From assembly GCA_006969905.1 (NCBI GenBank), contig CP030887.1, forward strand, positions 3,336,730 to 3,400,729: a stretch of 64,000 nucleotides of DNA. Reading direction: 5' to 3'. Source of the DNA: Balneolaceae bacterium. GTDB lineage: Bacteria > Bacteroidota > Rhodothermia > Balneolales > Balneolaceae. This document shows positions 17,597 through 28,179 of this stretch, one piece after another; positions within the stretch are counted from its first letter, which is position 1; each line of letters opens with the position of its first letter. The position numbers and the translations under genes were made by a program. The notes under the pieces were generated by a model, which searched no databases, was not told where the DNA came from, and worked only from the letters and a program-made list of their open reading frames with translations.

Positions 17597-19446
17597 ATAA
17601 AAGCCGATTTAATATCATTCTTATTTTGCTTTTGGGAATAAGCACCCAAATTGGATACGGCCAAAGCGGAAATGATTTCATACTTGCTGACCGCTTAATG
17701 CAGCAACAGCAATACGAGCCCGCACTTTCAATCCTGCAGAAACTTCATTCTAATGATCCTTACCAGGAAATCTTTTTTGAACGTCTCGTTGAGTGCCATA
17801 TTCAGCTCAAACAATATGATGAAGCACTGGCATTGTCAGAAAAGCTTCCTTCTAAAATCCCTTATCAATCTGAAGCAAATATTCTTATCGGGCAACTTTA
17901 TCACTTCAAAGGCGATACTGCCAGGGCATTTAGCATCTGGGATAAAAATTTGAATGAGCATGGGTCACAGATCCAGGTGTTTATGAACACGGCTCAGGCT
18001 ATGAGTAAAAGGAATCTTCATCTTAAAGCAGTAGAGGTATATGAAAAGGCACGGGTCGTTTTCAAAAACGGGCAAATATTCCTTAATGATATAGCTAATG
18101 AATTAATGCAGGCCGGAGAATATGAAAGAGCTATTTCTGAGTGGATTCGTTTCCTTGAGGCCCGCCCTGAGCAGCTCACCTATATCCAAAGAATGCTTTT
18201 GAGGTATAATGATCCTTTGGTATATGATATAACTATTTTAGAGGTTGAAGATAAGCTTGCAGAATTACCTATAGATGCAACTTCATACAGAACCATATTC
18301 CAGTTTCAATTATGGCTACTCCAGGAAAATAAACTTTACCGAAGAGCGCTTGTAACAGCAAGGGCGTATGAAAACTCAACCATTAACTTCAACTACTCAC
18401 TATTTAACCTGGGCAGGCAGCTTATAGAAAATAAAGAATTCGAGTTGGCTGTAGATGCCTTTTCTTATTACATAGAAAAAGGGAATGGGGAAGTAAAGTG
18501 GCGAAGTATGGAAGAACTGGCCAAAAACTACAGCCTATGGGCAAAGCATATAGATGATTTTAACCTTGATTTTTCCAATCAAAAAGATAGCCTCTTTACT
18601 ATAGCTTCTACTCTGTTAGATCAGCTTATTAAACAAGGTGATACCTATTCCCGGCTGGGAAATGCAGTAATAGCCAAAGCTGAAATCGACCTCGATCATA
18701 CCTACAATCTTGATGCTGTAGAAAAATCAAAGCAAATCTTGGAAGGGCTTAATGGATACCAGGAATCTCCTGAACTCGCTTATTTAGAGGGAAGGTTATA
18801 TTTGGCAGATTCAGAATTTACCCAGGCAAGAGTTGCATTCACAAAAAGTAACAAACGTGCTGAAATCGGAGAGTTAGCTGAAAAAACCCGGTACTTTTTG
18901 GCACTAACCGATTTCTTTACGGGAGATTATGAATTTGCAAAAATCCAACTCAAATCGCTGGGTAGGCAAAATACCTCCTATTATGCCAATGATGCTTTGG
19001 AATTGCGCCTCTGGTTGCAGGAAGGCATTTCAACGGATTCAACCGGCTCCATTCTTGAACCTTTTGCAAAAGCAGTATACCACTCAACTCTTGGACACAA
19101 AGAAGAAGCAAAACAACTATTCCTTTCCATGCTTGATGACCCGACAAGCGCTGTATTTCACGATGATGTGTATCTTCAACTATCGAATCTTGGGATTCTA
19201 AACCCGGCACTTCATGCCAAAAAAACTTCTGAATTTTTATCGAGCTCTCCCTTTATATCTCTAAAAGAACGCCTGATGTGGGAACGCGCAAAATTTGCAG
19301 AAGAAGCTGTAAACAACGGAAGCAAACAATTGTCACTGGATCAGGTAATCGGATATTATGAAGCATTGATCCTTGATTATCCTCAAGGTTTTTATGCCTC
19401 ACAAGCCCGTGAGCGACTTCAATTTTTAATCAAGCCTAACTCATGA
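17593..19446 (+). CDS. Secreted tetratricopeptide-repeat protein
   Basis: 617 residues starting at TTG, with a signal peptide ending near GYGQ (residue 24). The mature part is almost entirely helical and built from degenerate TPR-type repeats: ALSILQKLHSNDPYQEIFFERLVE, then repeats around residues 60-190 and again 390-450. No enzyme domain is seen. It probably acts as a periplasmic scaffold, in line with its operon neighbours: coupled to maf upstream, and overlapping the next secreted protein by four bases downstream. Confidence 0.75.
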   Translation: MNKSRFNIILILLLGISTQIGYGQSGNDFILADRLMQQQQYEPALSILQKLHSNDPYQEIFFERLVECHIQLKQYDEALALSEKLPSKIPYQSEANILIGQLYHFKGDTARAFSIWDKNLNEHGSQIQVFMNTAQAMSKRNLHLKAVEVYEKARVVFKNGQIFLNDIANELMQAGEYERAISEWIRFLEARPEQLTYIQRMLLRYNDPLVYDITILEVEDKLAELPIDATSYRTIFQFQLWLLQENKLYRRALVTARAYENSTINFNYSLFNLGRQLIENKEFELAVDAFSYYIEKGNGEVKWRSMEELAKNYSLWAKHIDDFNLDFSNQKDSLFTIASTLLDQLIKQGDTYSRLGNAVIAKAEIDLDHTYNLDAVEKSKQILEGLNGYQESPELAYLEGRLYLADSEFTQARVAFTKSNKRAEIGELAEKTRYFLALTDFFTGDYEFAKIQLKSLGRQNTSYYANDALELRLWLQEGISTDSTGSILEPFAKAVYHSTLGHKEEAKQLFLSMLDDPTSAVFHDDVYLQLSNLGILNPALHAKKTSEFLSSSPFISLKERLMWERAKFAEEAVNNGSKQLSLDQVIGYYEALILDYPQGFYASQARERLQFLIKPNS

Positions 19447-20720
19447 TCTTTAGCCTGAAAAAAAGCTCACTTATCTTTCTTTTGATGCTGACTTTTCCCC
19501 TGATAAGCTATAGCCAGCAACAGGTGCTTATACCTATGGACGCCTCTCAAACCAATCATTTAAAAGCCTATGGGGTAATATTCAATCATATTAAGGACGG
19601 GAATACCGCGAAATGGCTGCTCAACTACCGTGGGGGAAGCTTCATGGCCACTGTTGATAATGATATCATCCGAAAAAGCCGCTTAAGAAATGTACGTGTC
19701 GAAGTTATAAGCGCACCTGCTGCTGCATCTATTATAAGTGAAGTAGAACGTTCTGGGGTAAATATGTCGGTGGTTAACCTGGAGAAAGCGCCCCGCATTG
19801 CCGTTTACACTCCTGATCAGGCTCTCCCCTGGGATGATGCCGTTACCCTCGCGCTTACCTATGCGGAAGTAGAATACGATAAAGTTTGGGACATCGAGGT
19901 ACTGGAAGGAAAGTTGCAGGATTATGACTGGCTTCATCTCCATCATGAAGATTTTACCGGCCAGTATGGTAAGTTCTGGAGCACTTACAGGAATGTGCCA
20001 TGGTATATTGCCCAGGTTAAACAAATGGAGGCAATGGCAAAAGAACTTGGTTTTGCTAAAGTGAGTGAACAAAAGAAGGCCGTTGCAAAAACTATAAAAG
20101 AATATGTTGGAAACGGGGGCTTTTTATTTGCTATGTGCTCGGGGACAGATACTTTTGATATTGCCCTGGCTGCCGAAGGTGTTGACATTGCCCCCCTTCA
20201 GTTTGATGGCGATGCTGTTGATCCGGATGCCCAGGAAAGGTTGAATTTCGATAACACTTTTGCCTTTGAGAATTTCAATGTCATCATCGATCCCGCCCAA
20301 TATGAGCATGCTGATATTGACGTGCCTGTACAAATCAGAGAAATAGATCAATCTTTGGATTTCTTTACGTTGTTTGATTTTTCAGCAAAATGGGACCCTG
20401 TACCAACCATGCTTACCCAAAACCATGTAAGCAGTATAAAGGGTTTTTATGGGCAAACAACGGCATTCCGTAAAGAAAAAATTAAGTCCTCAGTAGTTAC
20501 ATTAGCTGAATCTCCGGGAAGAGATCATGTTAAATACATACATAGCAATTATGGGAAGGGCACGTGGACTTTCTACGCGGGCCATGATCCTGAAGACTAC
20601 ACACATCGTGTGAACGACCCCCCTACTGATCTCAACCTTCATCCTAATAGCCCGGGTTATCGCTTAATTCTAAATAACATTCTTTTCCCGGCTGCAAAAA
20701 AGAAAAAAAGAAAAACCTAG
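19443..20720 (+). CDS. Secreted protein of unknown function with glutamine-amidotransferase-like elbow
   Basis: 425 residues, signal peptide ending near SYSQ. From memory, close relatives in Bacteroidota are often labelled asparagine synthetase B, but I see neither the N-terminal cysteine glutaminase nor the ATP-binding domain of that enzyme, so I do not adopt the name. The start LIPMDASQTNHLKAYG, the DDAVTLALTYAEVEYD block and DWLHLHHEDFTGQYGKF are strongly patterned. GGFLFAMCSGTDTFDIALAA looks like the nucleophile elbow of class I amidotransferase-like folds, with the Cys in CSGTD. The final part ends in a very basic tail (KKKKRK). The overlap with the TPR gene suggests the two act together. 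Confidence 0.7.
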   Translation: MIFSLKKSSLIFLLMLTFPLISYSQQQVLIPMDASQTNHLKAYGVIFNHIKDGNTAKWLLNYRGGSFMATVDNDIIRKSRLRNVRVEVISAPAAASIISEVERSGVNMSVVNLEKAPRIAVYTPDQALPWDDAVTLALTYAEVEYDKVWDIEVLEGKLQDYDWLHLHHEDFTGQYGKFWSTYRNVPWYIAQVKQMEAMAKELGFAKVSEQKKAVAKTIKEYVGNGGFLFAMCSGTDTFDIALAAEGVDIAPLQFDGDAVDPDAQERLNFDNTFAFENFNVIIDPAQYEHADIDVPVQIREIDQSLDFFTLFDFSAKWDPVPTMLTQNHVSSIKGFYGQTTAFRKEKIKSSVVTLAESPGRDHVKYIHSNYGKGTWTFYAGHDPEDYTHRVNDPPTDLNLHPNSPGYRLILNNILFPAAKKKKRKT

Positions 20721-20731
20721 CCAAATTTAAG

Positions 20732-20790
20732 ATTCAAAATTAAGAATGAAAGATTGTACCTTCTAAAATCTTTCATTCTTAATTTTGAAT
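20732..20790. repeat. Perfect 24-base inverted repeat immediately upstream of mazG
   Basis: Bases 20732-20755 are the exact reverse complement of 20767-20790, with an 11-base spacer. The arms are AT-rich and include ATTAAGAATG. It lies between the stop of the secreted-protein gene and the mazG ATG, six bases before that start. No T tract follows, so a simple terminator is unlikely. Confidence 0.85.
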
Positions 20791-20796
20791 TTATTT

Positions 20797-21561
20797 ATGC
20801 AGCCCAGCCGTAACTTTGAGGATCTCGTTGAACTAGTATCAGTTTTGCGTAAAGAATGCCCCTGGGATCGCAAACAAACACATCAAAGTATTAAAGACAA
20901 TCTCATCGAAGAAGCCTATGAAGCTTTAGAAGCTCTTGAACAAAATGATTTCGATGAATTCAAAAAAGAGCTAGGGGACCTGCTTCTGCATGTGGTATTC
21001 CATAGTAAGATGGCATCAGAAACTAATCACTTTGCTATTGGTGATGTTATTTATGGTATAATGGATAAGCTGATTCGAAGGCACCCCCACGTATTTAATC
21101 AAACTGAAGTTTCTAATGAGAAGGAAGTAGCCGAAAACTGGGAGAATATTAAACTTAAAGAGGGGAAAAAATCAACCCTGGATGGCCTTCCTATTCATTT
21201 ACCGGCATTAATTAAAGCACAACGTATGCAGGAAAAGGCAGCAAATGTAGGTTTTGACTGGCCCGATTGGGAGCAGGCCTGGGGAAAACTGGAAGAAGAG
21301 ATAGTTGAGTTTAAAGAAGCCCTCTCTAATAATGACTCTAACGCTTCTTCTGATGAATTTGGAGATGTGCTTTTCTCTATGGTAAATGTTGCACGTTATT
21401 TCAACATAGTTGCTGAAGACAGCTTACGACAAACCAACGCCAAATTTGAAAAACGTTTTCGATATATAGAGGATCAGCTTAAACGTGAAAATAAAACCTT
21501 AAAGGAAGCCAGCCTTGAAGAAATGGATGTTTTTTGGGAAGAGGCTAAGGAATTGGATTAA
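20797..21561 (+). CDS. mazG: MazG nucleoside triphosphate pyrophosphohydrolase
   Basis: 254 residues with two tandem MazG domains. It removes pyrophosphate from NTPs and dNTPs, acting as a house-cleaning enzyme. Domain one has RKECPWDRKQTHQSI, EEAYEALEAL and ELGDLLLHVVFHSKM (the E-x-x-E and E-x-x-D metal-binding motifs). Domain two has NVGFDWPDWEQAWGKLEEE and EFGDVLFSMVNVARY. I start it at ATG 20797; a TTG at 20785 in the same frame lies inside the palindrome arm and would add four residues. The mRNA hairpin formed by the palindrome ends just before this start and could affect its translation. Confidence 0.93.
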   Translation: MQPSRNFEDLVELVSVLRKECPWDRKQTHQSIKDNLIEEAYEALEALEQNDFDEFKKELGDLLLHVVFHSKMASETNHFAIGDVIYGIMDKLIRRHPHVFNQTEVSNEKEVAENWENIKLKEGKKSTLDGLPIHLPALIKAQRMQEKAANVGFDWPDWEQAWGKLEEEIVEFKEALSNNDSNASSDEFGDVLFSMVNVARYFNIVAEDSLRQTNAKFEKRFRYIEDQLKRENKTLKEASLEEMDVFWEEAKELD

Positions 21562-21571
21562 AACTTGATAA

Positions 21572-21579
21572 AAGCGCTT
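21572..21579. promoter_or_regulatory. AAGCGCTT palindrome upstream of citrate synthase
   Basis: An eight-base perfect palindrome in the 202-base gap between mazG and the citrate synthase gene. The same core occurs before pckA (44039-44046) and before the TonB receptor (55475-55482). It could be the core of a LacI-family operator, but here the flanks match poorly. Confidence 0.3.
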
Positions 21580-21763
21580 GTTCAATAGCATAGAATAAAT
21601 TTCTGCTATCGTTTTTTTCTTCATTTTGATGTACTTTGAATTTCCCTGAATTGGAAGGGGGGAATATCCTGTTCGTAAACGCATATCTACTTAATTGCGT
21701 TACTACGATTAGCCAGTACTTATTACTGATACAAGAATAGTTAATTTAAAATTTGGAGTACCA

Positions 21764-22933
21764 ATGTCTACGGATTTACATACCGGCTTTGATGAACAAC
21801 AATACCCGCACATAAATAAAGGTCTTGATGGCATTGTTGCCTTTTCGACAACCAAAAGTTTTATAGATGGTGCCATTGGTGAACTCATTTATGCAGGCTA
21901 TAGCATTGATACTTTAGCTGAGAATGCAACTTTTGAAGAGGTTTGTTTTCTTCTTTGGAATGATCGGTTACCAAATTCCGAAGAATTGGCAGCACTTCAA
22001 GCGGAGTTAATTAAAGAAAGAAATTTACCTGAAGTAGTTTTAAACTATTTAACCTCTACCGATAAAGAAGCTGAACCGATGGCTGTACTTCAATCTGCAG
22101 TTTCTATGTTGGCCGATTTTGACCCCACTAAAGGTAAGTTTGATAGTGAACTGTTTATGAGTCAGGCCATTTCTATCACGGCAAAGATTCCAAGCATAAT
22201 AGCTTCGTTTGATCGCTACCGCCATGGTAAAGAAGTTATTGCCCCCCTTGATTCAGGAAGTACCGCTTTCAACTTCTTGTATATGCTGAATGGAGAAGAA
22301 CCAGGAACACAGGCAGAAAAAACAATGGATCTGTGTTTGATCCTGCATGCCGAGCATGGAATGAATGCATCTACTTTTACAGCACGTACTGTTTGTGCAA
22401 CCATGTCTGACATTTATTCTTCTGCAACTGCCGCGATTGGAGCTTTAAAAGGTCCATTACATGGCGGAGCTAATACCGCTGTAATGAAAACACTTCTGGA
22501 ACTTGAGAAAGAAGGAAAAGATGCTGATGCAGTTGCTTTCACAAAAAAGAAGTTGGCCAATAAAGAAAAAATAATGGGCTTTGGTCATCGCGTATATAAA
22601 ACCTTTGACCCACGCGGACGGCATCTCCAAAAAATGGCCAAAGCCTTATCTGAAGAAACAGGCCATGAAGAATTATACAGATGGTCAATGGATATGCTCA
22701 ACACTATGAAGTCTGAGAAGAATATTGATCCCAATGTGGATTTCTTCTCGGCAACAGTATATTACTCTATAGGTATTCAACCAGACCTTTATACCTGCAT
22801 TTTCACTATGAGCAGAATATCCGGTTGGACAGGTCACTTCATGGAGCAAGCAGCTAACAATCGCCTGATAAGACCAAGGGCTTTATATGTTGGCGAGAAA
22901 AATTTACCCTGGGTTTCCGTAGACGAGCGTTAA
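21764..22933 (+). CDS. gltA: Citrate synthase (short, Gram-positive-like type)
   Basis: 389 residues. It condenses oxaloacetate with acetyl-CoA; the short form also covers 2-methylcitrate synthases, which are hard to tell apart by eye. The catalytic residues are in place: His233 in GPLHGGAN, His275 in GFGHRVYKTFDPR and Asp326 in DFFSATVYYSIG. The C-terminal RPRALYVG, which contacts substrate, is also present. There is a 202-base leader with an AAGCGCTT palindrome. It is convergent with the histidine kinase gene (11-base gap). Confidence 0.88.
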   Translation: MSTDLHTGFDEQQYPHINKGLDGIVAFSTTKSFIDGAIGELIYAGYSIDTLAENATFEEVCFLLWNDRLPNSEELAALQAELIKERNLPEVVLNYLTSTDKEAEPMAVLQSAVSMLADFDPTKGKFDSELFMSQAISITAKIPSIIASFDRYRHGKEVIAPLDSGSTAFNFLYMLNGEEPGTQAEKTMDLCLILHAEHGMNASTFTARTVCATMSDIYSSATAAIGALKGPLHGGANTAVMKTLLELEKEGKDADAVAFTKKKLANKEKIMGFGHRVYKTFDPRGRHLQKMAKALSEETGHEELYRWSMDMLNTMKSEKNIDPNVDFFSATVYYSIGIQPDLYTCIFTMSRISGWTGHFMEQAANNRLIRPRALYVGEKNLPWVSVDER

Positions 22934-22944
22934 CTACAAAGCAC

Positions 22945-25506
22945 TCAGGAAGGCATATTTGACCTGGTTTTTACAGGTTCTTTCTGTACCCAAGTAGCTT
23001 TATCTACTTTATCAGGTCTAAACCTGATCGTAAATGCAACTCCTTTTCCTTTTTCGGATTTCCAGTTAAGTGTGCCTTCCAGTTGATCGGTAAGAGTCCT
23101 GATTAGTGTCATACCTAATGAGTTTAGCTCTGACATTTCAAAACCTTCAGGTAACCCAACTCCATCATCCCTGACTTCAAATAGTATATCTTCTCCTTCT
23201 GCCTTCAGTATAATCTCAATTAGGCCCTTTTCTTTTCCCTCAAACGCATATTTATATGCGTTTACCAACAGTTCACTTGCTAAAATTCCAAATGGTACTG
23301 CCTGGTTTACATTCAAAGAAATCTCGTCCCCCTTTACAATAACATCTATAGGCTTTTTTGAGTCGTCATACGTTTTTGAAATATCAACAGACAATCCTTC
23401 CAGGTAATCTACCATCTCTATACTGCTAAATGTATCCGTTTTATACAGCTTCTCATGTATTGCTGCTATTGATTTTATTCGAGACTGACTCTCATTTAAA
23501 ATTTGGAGGGTTTTCTTGTCTTTTACAGTCATTGATTGAAGCACAAAAAGACCTGATATAATGGCCAGATTATTCTTTACGCGATGATGGATTTCTTTTA
23601 TGAGGATCTCTTTTTCAGCTAATGACTCTTCAAGCTGCTCCTGGTAATCATATATATGGGTAATATCAGTTGCTGTACCCGAACACCCTATTATGCTTCC
23701 CTCCCCATCAACAACAGGATATGCAGTAGCATTTAAATGCCTGATATCACCCTTTGAGGTAACCATTTCTAATTGAAAGCTATCATAAACTTTCCCTGAA
23801 ACAACATCCTTATGTATTTGTATAGCTTCCTGGGCTTTTTCAGGCCTTACATAAGGAATGAAAGAATTTCCAACAATTTCTTTTGGAGAATAACCAAGTA
23901 TAGATTTACTCGCATTGTTGATAAAAGTAAAATTTCCTTCAATATCGATTCTCCAAACTAAATCATGAGAAGCCTCAACCAGGTTCCTGTATTTTCTTTC
24001 GCTTTCAATAAGAGCATCTTCAATCCCTTTTTTCTCTGTAATATCCTTTAGCGTTACAATATTCGCATTTCTGCCATTTAGCGTTGTATAACGGGCGTAT
24101 ATATCTACAAACATTTTTTCATTGTTCTTTTTCTGATGAACAACGCCCGGGAAAAACCTGGTTTCGTTTGAATCCAAATCAAACTTCGATGAGGTAGTTT
24201 TATACCACTTCTTTTGATCCTGGGGCCTCAGGTCTTCCGCTTTCATTTTTAAAAATTCATCCTTGGTATATCCGTAAAGTGCCCGGGCAATACTGTTAAC
24301 TTCCAGGATTTCGTCTGTTTCCGCATCAAATATTATCATTGGATTAGGACTGCGGTCAAACAAAAAACGATACTTTTCTTCACTTTTTTCAATTTCCAGC
24401 GCCTTCATTTTCTGATCGGTGATATCCTGGAATGACCCGATCAGTTTAACTACTTTGTCGTCCTCAAAAACCGGGTTTCCCGTTCCCCTGCACCACTTCT
24501 TGTTGCCTTTGGCAGTAACTATTTCAACCTCAATATCAAAAGGAAACCCCTCTTCAGCCTTTTTCATTGATTGCTTCATCAATTCCAGGGATTCCTGTGT
24601 GTGAAATTTATCATCACTATCCTTAGCCGGATCAAAAGATTTCTCATCTACTTCATAAATATCATAAATACCTTTCGTCCACATTTCCTTACCAGTGGCT
24701 ATGTCTCTTTCCCAACCTCCCAACTGGGCTATTTTACTACCTTCCTCGAAGAGTGTTTTATATTTAAAAACTTCGCTTACATCTTTTAGCGTACATACTA
24801 ATAATTTCTGCCCCTGATCACTTATTACCTTTGAACTGACTAAAAGATCTATTGAACTCCCGTCTTTTTTTATTTCCCGCTTGGTTTCATGTTCATCAGG
24901 AATAATTTTATCTCCTGATATTAAATCAAAATAGTGTTCTTGCTCATATTCTTCTCTGGAAGCCGGGGTTACTATCGAAAGATTGGAACCTATCAGTTCC
25001 TCTTTGGAGTAACCCATCATTTCACAATAAGCATCATTTACTTCTATAATCTCCCTGTTCTCATCAGAAATGCGTACCCCAACTGAGCTATTAAATACTG
25101 CCGATAATATGCGATTACTTCTTCTTTTCTGTCTCCTCTCTTCTAATGCCTGCAACTCTCTTTTTATTGCAGGAGATAATCTTTGCAAATCATCTTTGAG
25201 TACATAATCTTTTGCACCGGCAAGAACTGCATCTACTGCTTTTTCATCAGGAATGGTACCCGAAGCAAGTATAACGGGTATATCTTTATTCAAATCCTGT
25301 ATCAGTTTAAGCGCATCTAAACCCGAGAACCCGTGCAACCGGAAATCACAAATAGAAATATCAAATTTCTTTTCAGTTATCAGGTTTTGAATCTTCTCTA
25401 AGGAATCCGCAACCTCATATTTAAAATCGAATCCTTCCTTAACAAGATACCGAACAAGCAATTCCACATCCAGAGGATTATCCTCTATAATAAGTACCCT
25501 AACCAT
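22945..25506 (-). CDS. Hybrid sensor: receiver, multiple PAS domains, HisKA_2-type histidine kinase
   Basis: 853 residues with no membrane span, so a cytoplasmic sensor. Residues 1-120 are a receiver domain (IIEDN at 6-10, phospho-acceptor Asp54 in ICDFRLHG, Lys in YVLKDD). Four PAS/PAC modules follow at roughly 140-250, 255-380, 385-505 and 510-630. His640 lies in KEIHHRVKNNLAIISG, typical of the HisKA_2/HWE-related kinases, and a C-terminal ATPase domain has NAYKYAFEG and DDGVGLPEG. The receiver being N-terminal suggests the kinase is switched by phosphotransfer from another kinase as well as by PAS ligands. It has no partner regulator next to it. Confidence 0.88.
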   Translation of the reverse strand: MVRVLIIEDNPLDVELLVRYLVKEGFDFKYEVADSLEKIQNLITEKKFDISICDFRLHGFSGLDALKLIQDLNKDIPVILASGTIPDEKAVDAVLAGAKDYVLKDDLQRLSPAIKRELQALEERRQKRRSNRILSAVFNSSVGVRISDENREIIEVNDAYCEMMGYSKEELIGSNLSIVTPASREEYEQEHYFDLISGDKIIPDEHETKREIKKDGSSIDLLVSSKVISDQGQKLLVCTLKDVSEVFKYKTLFEEGSKIAQLGGWERDIATGKEMWTKGIYDIYEVDEKSFDPAKDSDDKFHTQESLELMKQSMKKAEEGFPFDIEVEIVTAKGNKKWCRGTGNPVFEDDKVVKLIGSFQDITDQKMKALEIEKSEEKYRFLFDRSPNPMIIFDAETDEILEVNSIARALYGYTKDEFLKMKAEDLRPQDQKKWYKTTSSKFDLDSNETRFFPGVVHQKKNNEKMFVDIYARYTTLNGRNANIVTLKDITEKKGIEDALIESERKYRNLVEASHDLVWRIDIEGNFTFINNASKSILGYSPKEIVGNSFIPYVRPEKAQEAIQIHKDVVSGKVYDSFQLEMVTSKGDIRHLNATAYPVVDGEGSIIGCSGTATDITHIYDYQEQLEESLAEKEILIKEIHHRVKNNLAIISGLFVLQSMTVKDKKTLQILNESQSRIKSIAAIHEKLYKTDTFSSIEMVDYLEGLSVDISKTYDDSKKPIDVIVKGDEISLNVNQAVPFGILASELLVNAYKYAFEGKEKGLIEIILKAEGEDILFEVRDDGVGLPEGFEMSELNSLGMTLIRTLTDQLEGTLNWKSEKGKGVAFTIRFRPDKVDKATWVQKEPVKTRSNMPS

Positions 25507-25593
25507 ATAAATATATTATTTGCCACTCAGTGTTTATCGACAGCAAATAAAAACATTTAAATGGAGAGTTCTAAGTTAAAAATAAGTAATACT

Positions 25594-28179
25594 TTAAGCA
25601 GGTCGTACTACTATATTTATAATTCTTTGAGGAACAAAGACTTCCTTCACAATTACCGAGTTTATTAGATAATTTTGAACTTTAGTATCTTCTTTAGCTT
25701 TTTTCAATACATATTCTTTGTCTAGGGCTTTATCAGCAGGGATTTCCAAATTTGCTCTTACTTTTCCATTTACCTGCACCGGGTAAAGAATAGAGTCAGC
25801 TTTAAGATATTCTTCGTTATACAATGGCCAATCTTCATAGGCAAGTGTTTGCTCATTCCCTAGTTTTGCCCATAGCTCTTCAGCAATATGAGGAGCAAAT
25901 GGTGAAAGGATTAATACAAACTCTTTAGCCACAGAATGGGGAATTTCTTTCCATTGATTTGCTTCATTCACAAAAATCATCAATGCGGAAATAGCCGTAT
26001 TAAAACGGAGTTCTTCAATATCTTCAGTTACTTTTTTAATGGCTTCATGAAGTGATTTTAATTGTTTTTTTGAGGGAGAAACTTCAGAAAGTTCACTACG
26101 CAATTCTCCTGTTTCTTCATCAATAATAAGCCTCCATGCACGATTAAGAAACCGGTTTACACCTTCTACCCCTTTCGTGCTCCAGGGCTTAACCTGCTCT
26201 AAAGGACCCATGAACATTTCATAAAGCCGAAGTGAATCTGCTCCATACTGTTCTATCACGGAATCAGGGTTGATTACATTTCCACGGCTTTTAGACATTT
26301 TGTGTGCCCGGGCATCCACCCGGATATCAGTTCCCTTAAGAACAAAACCGTCTCCTTTTTTCTCAACTTCCTCATCAGATAGTTTTACCTGTTCGGAATT
26401 TTCATCAGCACTGGTTGATGATATCCATTCCCCTTTTTGTTTAAACCCGGTGAATTCCATTTCACCCAGAATCATCCCCTGGTTAACCAGTTTTTGGAAA
26501 GGTTCTTTGGTAGAGACCACACCTATATCGTATAACACTTTGTGCCAGAAACGCGCATACAACAAATGCAATACGGCATGCTCAGCCCCGCCAACATATA
26601 AATCTACCGGCATCCAGTATTTCTCATAATCTGGATCAACAGGTCCCCCATCAAATTCCGGTGAAATATATCTCAGGTAATACCAGCAAGAACCCGCCCA
26701 TTGTGGCATGGTATTAGTTTCCCGCTTGGCTGGTTTGCCGGTCTCAGGATCAGTTGTATTTACCCATTCTGTTGCATTGGCCAAAGGGGGCTCACCATCT
26801 CCGGTAGGCTGATACTTATCCACCTCAGGTAACTCAAGTGGCAGCTCATCATAACTGACAGCCTTAGACTCACCATCCACGTGAATAATAGGAAAAGGTT
26901 CTCCCCAATAACGTTGACGGGAAAATAACCAGTCACGCAACTTATAGTTAATTGCCTTTTTCCCTGTTTCCTTTTCTTCCAGCCAGGTAATTATCTTTTC
27001 TTTGGCTTCTTTAATTTTCAGGCCATTCAAAAACTCGCTATTGATAGCAACCCCTTCACCAATATATGCCTTGCCTTCAAAATTCCCAGGGGGTTGTACC
27101 GTCCTGACAATAGGGAGGTCAAATTCTTCGGCAAATTCCCAATCTCTTTCATCCTGCCCGGGTACCGCCATGATTGCTCCTGTTCCATAGCTCACCAACA
27201 CATAATCAGCAATCCAGATTGGGATTTCTTTCCCGTTAGCCGGATTTATCGCAAAGGCACCTGTAAATACCCCTGTTTTTTCTTTGGTAAGCTCTTGCCG
27301 GTCTAAGTCAGACTTCAGTGCTGCAGCTTCTTTGTATTCTGCAACCGCTTGTTTTTGATCTGGGGTCGTAATCTGATCTACCAAATGGTGTTCGGGGGCC
27401 AGCACCATATAGGTTGCTCCAAAAAGGGTATCAGGGCGGGTAGTAAATACTCTCAACTTTTCATTAAAACCTTGAATTTGAAAATCAATTTCAGCACCTA
27501 TCGATTTTCCGATCCAGTTTCTCTGCATGTCTTTCAGAGACTCCGGCCAATCCAGCCCCTCCAAATCCTGAAGCAACTCCTCGGCATACTCTGTAATTTT
27601 TAACACCCACTGGCGCATGGGTTTTCTGATTACCGGGAAACCACCCACTTCGCTTTTACCGTCAATCACCTCTTCATTAGCCAGCACGGTTCCCAATTCC
27701 GGACACCAGTTCACCGCAACCTCATCCTCGTATGCCAACCCTTTTTCATAAAGCTTTAAAAATATCCACTGCGTCCATTTAAAGTAATTTGGGTCAGTCG
27801 TATTCACTTCCCGGTCCCAATCGTAACTAAAACCAATGGCCTGTAACTGCTCTCTGAATCTTTCTATATTTTTTTCGGTAGTTATTTTAGGGTGGGTACC
27901 GGTTTTAACTGCATACTGCTCTGCCGGTAACCCAAAAGCATCCCAACCAATAGGATGTAGTACATTAAATCCATTCATTCGCTTAAAGCGAGCTACTATA
28001 TCCGTAGCAGTATAACCCTCCGGATGCCCAACATGAAGTCCTGCCCCACTGGGATAAGGAAACATATCCAGCACATAATACTTAGGTTTTGAAGTATCTG
28101 TCGGGGTTTTAAAAGTTTTTTTTTCAAGCCAGTACTTCTGCCATTTAGACTCGATACTTTCCGGTTGGTAAGTGTGCAT
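25594..28179 (-). CDS. leuS: Leucyl-tRNA synthetase
   Basis: 861 residues, normal for a bacterial class I LeuRS. HIGH-type motif in [20 protein letters not shown] near residue 50; editing domain with [18 protein letters not shown] and [24 protein letters not shown] at residues 627-631; anticodon-binding and C-terminal domains ending in VVRPA. It charges tRNA-Leu with leucine and hydrolyses mischarged products. It stands alone, with a 198-base divergent gap to the next gene. Confidence 0.97.
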   Translation of the reverse strand: MHTYQPESIESKWQKYWLEKKTFKTPTDTSKPKYYVLDMFPYPSGAGLHVGHPEGYTATDIVARFKRMNGFNVLHPIGWDAFGLPAEQYAVKTGTHPKITTEKNIERFREQLQAIGFSYDWDREVNTTDPNYFKWTQWIFLKLYEKGLAYEDEVAVNWCPELGTVLANEEVIDGKSEVGGFPVIRKPMRQWVLKITEYAEELLQDLEGLDWPESLKDMQRNWIGKSIGAEIDFQIQGFNEKLRVFTTRPDTLFGATYMVLAPEHHLVDQITTPDQKQAVAEYKEAAALKSDLDRQELTKEKTGVFTGAFAINPANGKEIPIWIADYVLVSYGTGAIMAVPGQDERDWEFAEEFDLPIVRTVQPPGNFEGKAYIGEGVAINSEFLNGLKIKEAKEKIITWLEEKETGKKAINYKLRDWLFSRQRYWGEPFPIIHVDGESKAVSYDELPLELPEVDKYQPTGDGEPPLANATEWVNTTDPETGKPAKRETNTMPQWAGSCWYYLRYISPEFDGGPVDPDYEKYWMPVDLYVGGAEHAVLHLLYARFWHKVLYDIGVVSTKEPFQKLVNQGMILGEMEFTGFKQKGEWISSTSADENSEQVKLSDEEVEKKGDGFVLKGTDIRVDARAHKMSKSRGNVINPDSVIEQYGADSLRLYEMFMGPLEQVKPWSTKGVEGVNRFLNRAWRLIIDEETGELRSELSEVSPSKKQLKSLHEAIKKVTEDIEELRFNTAISALMIFVNEANQWKEIPHSVAKEFVLILSPFAPHIAEELWAKLGNEQTLAYEDWPLYNEEYLKADSILYPVQVNGKVRANLEIPADKALDKEYVLKKAKEDTKVQNYLINSVIVKEVFVPQRIINIVVRPA

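Noticed and set aside
19443-20720. Asparagine synthetase B
   Set aside because: No N-terminal nucleophile glutaminase, no ATP-pyrophosphatase loop, and it has a signal peptide.
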